From a virus, in IMG/VR virus record IMGVR_UViG_3300049595_001338, positions 1 to 28,106 of that record: a stretch of DNA of 28,106 nucleotides, one strand, 5' to 3'. The first letter of the stretch is position 1. Each line of letters opens with the position of its first letter. Position numbers and translations under genes: made by a program. The notes below the pieces were generated by a model. It was given only the letters and a program-made list of their open reading frames with translations, did not search any database and was not told where the DNA came from. Below, piece by piece: positions 14,204 through 22,000 of this stretch.

Positions 14204-14899
14204 ATGGCAACAACAGTTTATCAAAATAAAGTAATAAATCTTATTGATGGAACAGAACTAGAGATTATTCCATTAAAAATAAAATATCTTCGTGAGTTTA
14301 TGGAGGCTTTTGAAAATGTAAAAAAGGCCGAGGACGATGACCAAGCAATAGATTGCTTAATGGAATGTGTTAGGATTGCTATGAAGCAATATTATCCAGG
14401 AATAGCGTTAAAAAAAGATGACATAGAAGATAGTTTTGATATGCCCACAATATATACAATTTTAGATGTTTCAGCAGGAATAAAAATAAACAGGGGATCA
14501 GAGGAAACTGTTAAAACTCAGGCAACAGAGAGTGGATCAACCTGGTCTGATTTAGACTTAGCAAAAATTGAGGCTGAAGCATTTTTATTGGGTATTTGGA
14601 AAGATTATAAGGAGTTAGAAGAGTCTTTATCTATGCCAGAGTTAATGGCTACACTTTCTAGTCGTAGAGAACTTGATTACGAAGAAAAAAAATTTCTTGC
14701 TGCAATTCAAGGGGTAGATTTAGACAAACAGTCTGGATCGTCACGAGGCCAAAAGGAGTGGGAAGATATGAAGGCTAGAGTATTTAGCAAAGGTGCAACA
14801 AATGATAGTAAAGACATCTTGGCACTCCAAGGACAAAATGCTAAAAAAGCAGGGTTTGGTATTGGCATGGGATTAGAGTATGAAGATTTGACAAAATAA
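14204..14899 (+). CDS. Long tail assembly chaperone (G+T fusion in one frame)
   Basis: The 231-residue protein has two parts. Residues 1-97 match the short chaperone at 15681 throughout: DGT at 15-17, PLKI at 23-26, LR at 29-30, IAMKQY at 58-63, P81-T82, Y84 and the SAGIK region at 90-94. Residues about 110-231 (SDLDLAKIEAEAFLLGIWKDYKELEESLSMPE, then WEDMKARVFSKG, ending GFGIGMGLEYEDL) correspond in position to the T part of G-T chaperones that bind the tape measure protein. Normally G-T is made by a programmed frameshift; here G and T parts are continuous in one frame, and no slippery heptamer is needed. It is predicted leaderless, hence perhaps modestly translated. T-domain identity is inferred from architecture. 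Confidence 0.75.
   Translation: MATTVYQNKVINLIDGTELEIIPLKIKYLREFMEAFENVKKAEDDDQAIDCLMECVRIAMKQYYPGIALKKDDIEDSFDMPTIYTILDVSAGIKINRGSEETVKTQATESGSTWSDLDLAKIEAEAFLLGIWKDYKELEESLSMPELMATLSSRRELDYEEKKFLAAIQGVDLDKQSGSSRGQKEWEDMKARVFSKGATNDSKDILALQGQNAKKAGFGIGMGLEYEDLTK
14375..14392 (+). repeat. 18-base direct repeat with hairpin, copy 1
   Basis: ATTGCTATGAAGCAATAT here is identical to 15855-15872 in the paralogous chaperone gene. Within it ATTGCT and AGCAAT are complementary around a 4-base ATGA loop. It encodes IAMKQY in both proteins. Confidence 0.7.
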
Positions 14900-14912
14900 A
14901 ATAATAGGTATG

Positions 14913-14921
14913 TGATAAACT
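14913..14921 (+). promoter_or_regulatory. Extended -10 promoter TGATAAACT, leaderless methyltransferase
   Basis: TGATAAACT ends 6 bases before ATG 14928, so transcription would be expected to begin at the A of the start codon. There is no Shine-Dalgarno. The hexamer TAAACT is the least consensus-like of the set. Confidence 0.45.
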
Positions 14922-14927
14922 ATAAGA

Positions 14928-15575
14928 ATGGAAAAAACTAAAAAAATGAAAAAAGGCTTTTGGGATTCAGTTTGGGCTGGAAACCATTCATATGTTAGTA
15001 AAAATAGTACAAAAGAATTGCCATGGGAAACGTATACCTATGATAAAAATTTGGAAGAATTTGTAAATCAAAATAATATTGAAGAATATGATGTTCTTGA
15101 ACTTGGATGTGGGTCTGGAAATGATACATTATTCTTATCAAAAAAAGCAAAAAGCGTAACTGCCATAGATGTATCTGAGGTTGCAATAAATATTGCTAAG
15201 GAAAATAATGTCGGTAGAAATAACGTAGAATTTATTGTGGGAGATTTACACTTTGATTTGCCAGACAAAAAATATGATCTTATATATGATAGGGGTTGTT
15301 TTCATAATAATTTAGATATAATAAATACTTATTTTAAAATTTTGTACTCAAGGCTAAAGCCTGGTGGAAAGGCAATTTTAATTTCTGGTAATCTAAATAA
15401 TAAAAATAACAGATATACCACACCAGATGCCATAAACATCTCAGCAGTAGAATTACCATCCTCTGGCTTATTTCATATAAAATATGTAAAAGAAATAGTG
15501 CACGAACTAAACAAGAATTATGAAAACTGCCTAGGCTGGTTTTTTGTTTTAGAAAAAATAGACCCCTTTATTTAA
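14928..15575 (+). CDS. Class I SAM-dependent methyltransferase (TehB/thiopurine methyltransferase-like)
   Basis: A 215-residue Rossmann-fold methyltransferase. Motif I is VLELGCGSGND (56-66), the acidic end of strand 2 is D81 in TAIDVSE, GDLHFD (105-110) follows, and DLIYDRGCFHNN (117-128) and LKPGGKAILIS are the post-I and later motifs. The N-terminal FWDSVWAGN (11-19) and LPWE (31-34) resemble TPMT/TehB-type small-molecule methyltransferases more than DNA methylases, and no DNA-methylase catalytic motif (DPPY, PC) was seen. Substrate is unknown. It is inserted between the two chaperone paralogs, has its own -10 box, and is even richer in A/T and in K/N codons than its neighbours. These are marks of an acquired accessory gene (moron). 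It might modify a metabolite, a toxic compound or a host molecule. Confidence 0.85.
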   Translation: MEKTKKMKKGFWDSVWAGNHSYVSKNSTKELPWETYTYDKNLEEFVNQNNIEEYDVLELGCGSGNDTLFLSKKAKSVTAIDVSEVAINIAKENNVGRNNVEFIVGDLHFDLPDKKYDLIYDRGCFHNNLDIINTYFKILYSRLKPGGKAILISGNLNNKNNRYTTPDAINISAVELPSSGLFHIKYVKEIVHELNKNYENCLGWFFVLEKIDPFI

Positions 15576-15631
15576 TTACCTCCCATATTTAGTTTTTTAG
15601 GCATTTAAGGCATTAAAAATACTTGTAAAAA

Positions 15632-15653
15632 TAAGGCCCTTACATGATATAAT
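15632..15653 (+). promoter_or_regulatory. Extended -10 promoter TGATATAAT before the short chaperone, with inverted repeat
   Basis: TGATATAAT at 15645-15653 is the best match to consensus in the window, with a possible weak TTGTAA (15623-15628) at 19 bases. TAAGG-C-CCTTA (15632-15642), an inverted repeat, sits directly upstream and could be an operator, though it is short. The leader to ATG 15681 is about 20 bases. The 105-base gap holds no other gene. Confidence 0.6.
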
Positions 15654-15666
15654 TAACATAGCCTAT

Positions 15667-15672
15667 AGGAGG
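15667..15672 (+). promoter_or_regulatory. Consensus Shine-Dalgarno of the short chaperone
   Basis: AGGAGG stands 8 bases before ATG 15681. The long paralog at 14204 has no such site, a contrast that would favour production of the short form. Confidence 0.8.
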
Positions 15673-15680
15673 AAAAATCA

Positions 15681-16013
15681 ATGGCAACAAGCACGTATGA
15701 AGAGGTAGAACTAGTTCTTTTGGACGGTACAAAGATTAAGGCAAGACCGCTTAAAATCTCATTACTTCGTCCATTTATGAAGAAGTTTTCAGAACTAGCA
15801 GAGGTGGCAGAAGATAATGACAAGTCAACGACTGTCCTTATTGATTGTGTTCAAATTGCTATGAAGCAATATAAGCCAGAAATTGCAGATGATGCTAAAA
15901 AGTTAGAAGAGAATATTGATCTTCCAACTGTTTATAAGATTATTGAATCTGCTTCAGGGGTAAAACTTCAAGATGCAAATGCACTCTTGAACACAGTTCT
16001 TGCAAACAATTAA
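15681..16013 (+). CDS. Short tail assembly chaperone (G-type)
   Basis: A 110-residue protein homologous along its whole length to residues 1-97 of the long chaperone at 14204. Shared are MAT, DGT (15-17), PLKI (23-26), LLR (28-30), FM, DC, IAMKQY (59-64), LPT, Y and SGVK. It is the size of phage G-type chaperones, which coat the tape measure protein during tail assembly in excess over the G-T form. No T-like sequence follows: the stop is at 16011-16013 and the tape measure starts at 16029. A -1 shift near the end would add only about eight residues before a TGA at 16032, and a +1 shift stops at once. It has a good extended -10 promoter and AGGAGG site. Confidence 0.82.
   Translation: MATSTYEEVELVLLDGTKIKARPLKISLLRPFMKKFSELAEVAEDNDKSTTVLIDCVQIAMKQYKPEIADDAKKLEENIDLPTVYKIIESASGVKLQDANALLNTVLANN
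15855..15872 (+). repeat. 18-base direct repeat with hairpin, copy 2
   Basis: This is the second copy of ATTGCTATGAAGCAATAT, in frame with the copy at 14375-14392. It is the longest identical DNA stretch I noticed between the two chaperone genes. Confidence 0.7.
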
Positions 16014-16028
16014 ACAATGAGGTGACAA

Positions 16029-19000
16029 ATGAGTGATGTTAATGCCAAAATTGGCGTACAAATTGATACGTCGCAGGCGTTAGCGGAACTTAAAAGTTTA
16101 CAGCGACAGTTAGCACTATTCCATACTTCGGTATCAAAGGGTAGTGCTTCTGCTGCTGCTCAACAAAGAAACATGCAGCAGAATCTGCTGAACTCAATAA
16201 ATGCTACTGGTAAATTCTCAGCACAGATGGGTGTCGTTAGAACATCCACAGAATCTTTCACAAATGCTCTTGAAAAAAACAAACTTTCAATGCGGGAATA
16301 TTTCCGTTATGCTGGCGGATCTACAAAAACATTTGGAAGATTATTTAAATCAGAATTTGACACAATTGGCAAAGTAGCACAAGATCGTGTAAAAAGATTA
16401 CAAACACAATATATTAAGTTAGGCCGTGATGCAAGCGGTGCAATGAAGGCTATCTCTGTTACTCCAACTAGCCTAAATATGAAAGACTACGGAACACAGG
16501 TTGCATTAGCAGCACAAAAGCAAGCATTATTCAATCAGTTAGTAAAACAAGGATCTACAAATCTTTTAAACTTTGGTAAAAATACACAGTGGGCAGGTCG
16601 CCAACTTATGGTTGGTTTTACAATTCCTCTTGCCTATCTTGGAACTGTTGCTGGAAAAACTTTTATGGATCTTGAAGCACAAGCCATCAGGTTTAAGCGT
16701 GTATATGGAGATATATTTACAACAACAGAACAAACAAATGAGGCTCTTGAAAATGTAAGACAACTTGCAGAATCATTTACTAAGTATGGAATTGCAGTTG
16801 TAGATACGATGAAGATGGCAGCAGATGCTGCAGCAATGGGTAAGACTGGTGCAGAACTTACAGCGCAGGTAGCCCAAGCAACAAGACTTGCAGTTCTTGG
16901 TGGTGTAGAGCAAGGACAGGCTCTAGAAACAACTATATCTATTACAAACGCATTTGGTACAGCAGCAGAAGATTTGGCAAAAAAGATTAACTTCCTTAAC
17001 GCAGTTGAAAACCAAACAGTCGTATCTATTGAAGATTTAACTATTGCAATTCCTAAAGCAGGTCCAGTTGTAAAACAACTTGGTGGAGATGTTGAAGATT
17101 TAGCATTCTTTTTAACAGCAATGAAAGAAGGCGGAATCAATGCATCAGAAGGTGCTAACGCACTTAAGTCTGGTTTAGCATCACTCATTAATCCAACTAA
17201 AAAAGCATCTGAAATGCTTGCAGATATGGGAATTAATATCAAAGCAATTGTTGAAGGTAATCAGGGTGATATTAAGAGTACAGTTATTGACTTTTCAAGA
17301 GCGCTGGATACTCTAGACCCACTTAATCGTGCTCGTGCAATTGAGCAGTTATTTGGTAAGTTTCAGTTCTCACGTTTATCAACATTGTTTCAAAACGTAA
17401 CAAAAGACGGAACACAGGCTGCAAAAGTTCTTGGATTAACAACAAATTCTGTTGAACAACTTGCAATTATGTCTGAAAGAGAACTTGGAGTTTTAGAGGA
17501 TGCAGTTGGAACTAAGTTTAAAAAAGCAATTGAGGATCTTAGATTAACACTTGAACCAGTTGGCAAAACATTTTTAGAGGCAGTAACACCAATTGCACAA
17601 TCAGTTGCAGGTTTGCTAGATAAGTTTAATAATCTTGGAGATGGCACAAAGAAGTTTATTGTAGTTGCAACAACGCTGGTTGGAATTATTGGTCCAGTAT
17701 TATTAATGACTTTTGGTTTATTAATGAACGCAGTAGCAAACGGAATAAAACTATTTGCAATAATGCGTACAGGATTTTTAAAACTTGGTGGAAATAGCAA
17801 AATTCTTGCAGAACAAACAAACTATTTATCGGTAGAGCAACTAGAGGCTGCAACAGTAGCAGCATCATTAAACCAAGCACATAATAGACTCACACAACAA
17901 TTTAATATTGAGGCATCTGCTGTAAGAGCACTTCGTCAAGCATATATTGATGCAACAGTCGCTGCAGCCAACTTTGCAAGAACAAATCCAGGAATGATGA
18001 TGCCTGGCAGAGGCGGGGCACCAAAGAAATTTGCAAGAGGAACTGCATCTGTACCAGGAAGAGGTAACAAAGATAATGTTCCTGCAGTGCTTATGCCTGG
18101 AGAAGCGGTAATTCCAACAGACATTGCACAAAATCCACAAGTCCAGCCAATTATTGAAGCATTGCTTGGCGGTAAACTTCAGGCATTTGGAACTGGAACT
18201 GGAGATGCACAACCATTTGCTAACTCTCCAAAGTTCCAACCAAAGATGGATCTTAGTGGGCCTTCAGCACAAGTTCTTAATACTAACCCAAGCCAAATAA
18301 ATAGTCTTCTTTTGGGCAAATCAGCATTTACAGAAACCAACGAAGCCTTTGCTGCAAGAAACGCAGCACTTCTCGCAAGAATGCAAGGGGCAAAATCTCA
18401 AACAAAATCAAACCTAGTATTTGGACATGCTGTAGATCATAAACAGATTTCTGGAACAAAGGTTTCAGAGCAGTTTAGAAAACTTGGTTTTGGAAGAGAA
18501 AACCTATACACTGCTGTTGGGTTTGATATTCCTAAAGAAATGAATGGGCAACTAAATAGAAAAAATTCAACAGTTACTGCTGGAGAATATAGACGAGCAA
18601 TTCTTGATGATAACTCTTTAAGAACAATGACAATAAGTCTTTCTAAGCAGGGAATTCCAGATACAGATGCGCTTAGAGTTGCAAAAGAAATTAGAACTAA
18701 TTTATTAAAATCTTTAAATTCTTTACCAGATAATGCTTTAATTAATGACAAGATGATTTATTCTAGAATGGGTAATGAAAGGTCTGGAATCATGGGTGCT
18801 CTTGCAAAATCTGCAGACCCAATTGTATCTAGATCAGCAAGAACCTTGCTTGGTGCAGCATCTACAAGTGCTGTTGGTGGATCAAGCATTAAAACAGATA
18901 AATTAAAATCAATTGATGATGTTATTAAGGCTGTACAAAAAACTAATTCAAATCCAATATTAGTTAAAAAATTAAATGAATTGAAAGCAATTGATCCAAA

Positions 19001-22000
19001 ACTATTAATTCCAACCAGTTTAAATGATAAAGGTGAAATTGTTGCTTACCGCAGACCTGAAATAACAGGTGGAAAAATTACAAAGAATAACGTAATTAAT
19101 GGACTAATTGATGGTAAGTTTAAATCACAAAGAGAGTTCCTTGGTGGAGGAAGACAAGTTCTTAAAATTACTAAATCAATGAATGATCGTTTTGATAGAT
19201 TAATTGGTAAACAACCTCAAAAAGAAACTGTTGCTGTTAGAGCAAGAGGAGAGTACAAGGTTGACGCAAAGGGTAATTTAACCCCACTAACTGGACAAAA
19301 CACCGAAAGAAAACCAGCATCCATTCAAACAACAAGTAGAAATGTTTCAGACAATAGAACAACAACACTTAATCCAAACGAAACTGTAGTTCAAAGAATC
19401 CGAAGACTTCGTGGGTTTGCAAATGCACCACAAGTTGATCCAAAAACTGGAAGCACAACAATGGGAGAAGTATCCCAATCAGCAAGACTATCTCGTGCAC
19501 AGTTGTTGGCAGCGGTAGAAAAAATAAGTTTAAAAGAAGCCAAAAGACGTATAGCAGCAGAAGGCAAACTAACAAATGCAATGAATGAGTCTACAGAGGC
19601 TCAAAAGACAACAAAGCAAAAGTTATCAGAGTTTAGTTCAAAGGCAAGTCTTGGTATAGGTGCAGTTTCTGGACTTACAATTGCAGCATCTTTTGCTGGC
19701 GGTAAATTAGGAGAAATGGCTCAAACAATAATGCCATTTGTTTTTGGATTACAAGGTATAGTTGCATTACTTCCAATGCTTGCAAATCCATGGGTTGCAG
19801 CAGTAGCAGCAATTGCTTTGGTTGGTGGAACATTATATAAGATGTCAAAAGACATGGAAAAAGCAAGGCAAGAAGGAATTAATCTTTCTAATGCAATGAG
19901 TATGACTTCAAAGAAAATTGTTGATCTATCTGTAATATCTGGAACTGTTAGCGCAAGTGAAGAGGCTGCTAGAAGAAGAAAGAATATCGTTTCTGGAACA
20001 GTTGAGGGACAAAGGCAATTTGGACAAAATGTATTGGGTAGTGAATTTGGAAAACAAATACTTGCAGATATAGAAATTCAATCTAAAAATGGTCAATCTA
20101 TTAAGCAAATATCTCAAAATTTAGCCAATAACTTAGCAGTAGCAGTTGCTCAAGGTGCAGTAACAACAAGCCAAGCAAGAAGTATTGCTGCAGCCCTTGG
20201 AGAAGAACTTGGAAGTTATGAAATACCAGCGCTTGTTAGCGGCAAACTTGTATCACTTCTTGGTCCTAATGGAGAAAACCTCACTACGGATCCTTTGCAG
20301 GTAACATTAGAAATACAAAGATCCTCAATGGACAAGCAGGCGCAAGCATTTCAAACTGCAATAAAAGGAGTGCTAGAAAATAAAAATACATTTGCTGGTG
20401 CAAAATTAGACATGGCTCCAACAAGTATTTTTGATAGATTTAAAAATTTATTTGACCCTACAACACTTTTTGATTATTTTGGAGAAAGAAAACAATCTGC
20501 AAAACTTACATCAGCAGCAGTTCAATTAGGCTTACAAGAAGTAGCACAAAATCAAGGACTTGTAGATTCATTAAACAGACAATACGACATAAAATTAAAA
20601 TCTGCAAAAACTGAACAAGAAATAAATACAATTCAAGGACAACGAAAAGATGCTCTTAATCAGTTGAATGCCAATAATGCAAATGCTTTAAACTTATTAA
20701 TTAAACAAAAAGATCAGTTGGGCGTAGATGGGTTTACTAAAGGTATTAAGGCTGCAGCAGATGCAATGTATAAAGAAGGCCCTATGGCAGTCTTTAAAGA
20801 TCAGGCAATAGAAGCATTAAATAAATTAAAAGATTCAAAATTTAAAACAGAATTGCAGGTAGGTCTTGCATCTGGTCAGGTTAGTCCAACAGTAATTACA
20901 AAAATTCTTTCAACTGCAGCAGGAAATAAAGGATTTGAAACAGCATTTAAAATTTTGGTTGACAAGCAAGGTCTTGCAGATGCCTCACTAATATCAGAAT
21001 TATTGCCATCAGGAGGCGCTGACGATACAACTAGAACTCTTATGATGTCATATATTAATAATAATGAAGAAGACTTTAAAACAGATATGGAAGCATTGGC
21101 TTTCTTAAATCAAATAAATCCTACATATGGAATTACTCTTGACCTTAAGGCCAATGGAATACAACAAATAGCAACTGCAACAAATGCTTTAAAACAAGTT
21201 GAAGGGTTAGATCCTCAATTAACTAAAGAAGTTGTTGCAAAACTTGCTGAAGAAAAGCCTGGAGAATGGAAGGCATTTTATGATCAGTGGAGCATTTTAT
21301 CTGAAGGAAAAGATTTTGTAAATAAAAATATAAAAGTGGCTTTTGACGTTGTTTCTAATGATCCAAACTTTAAAGGGTTTGGTTCTTCTGCTGGCAAATC
21401 TGTTGCAGATATTATTGCAAAAGGTGGCATATTGCCAGGCCCTGTTCCAACAGGCCCAGATCCAGTTGACAACAAAAATAAAAATAGAGATACATTCCTT
21501 GATGATTTATTAATAAAGTTAAAATTATTTAGAAAAGAATCCGTAAATGCTATGGGTGGCTGGAACGAGTTATTAAAGCAACTTGGCAAAGGTAAAACAA
21601 TAGATAACTTTGATGGTGTTGTTAACAAATTATCAAGGTTAAAAGTTAACGAAAGTGTTTTACAATTTGCAGAAGGACTAGATGCAGAAAATGCTGCAAA
21701 ATTCTTTAATAAAATTACGGATAAGGCTAAAAATGGAAAATTAGTTTTAAATCAATACGGTAAAGCACTTAATCAATTATTCCCTACAATTCAGGCTGGA
21801 ACTTATTTAAGAGCACAAGAAAAAATAAAAAATGAAAACAATATACAAATTAAAGCATTAGATACTCTTAAGAAAAAAGGTGTTGATGCAGCCACCGCTT
21901 TAAAGATGCTTGAAGACCCAGCAACAGCAGCAGCAATTGCAACTGGAAAAATAACTCCTGAAGCATTTACTAAAATGGCTGAGGAAACAAAAAAAGCAAC

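Noticed and set aside
14470-14520. Search for a slippery site inside the long chaperone gene (AATAAAAATAAAC near the G/T junction)
   Set aside because: The heptamer is not in the X XXY YYZ register in the reading frame, and the alternative frames stop almost at once, so frameshifting would only truncate the protein.
15632-15642. TAAGG-C-CCTTA inverted repeat as a defined operator
   Set aside because: Only 5 bp per arm and seen once. It is noted with the promoter but is not enough to claim a repressor site.
15579-15672. CCTCC (15579-15583) as an anti-Shine-Dalgarno pairing with GGAGG of the short chaperone gene
   Set aside because: Only 5 bp would form across an 84-base loop; this is too weak to call a regulatory switch.
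15985-16034. Frameshift at the end of the short chaperone gene to reach a T-like extension
   Set aside because: The -1 frame ends at TGA 16032 after about eight residues and the +1 frame stops sooner. No T-like sequence exists there.
16634-17242. 202-codon open frame on the minus strand inside the tape measure gene
   Set aside because: It lies fully within the conserved TP901 core coding region on the other strand, and its composition is a mirror of the alanine-rich helices. It is a shadow frame.
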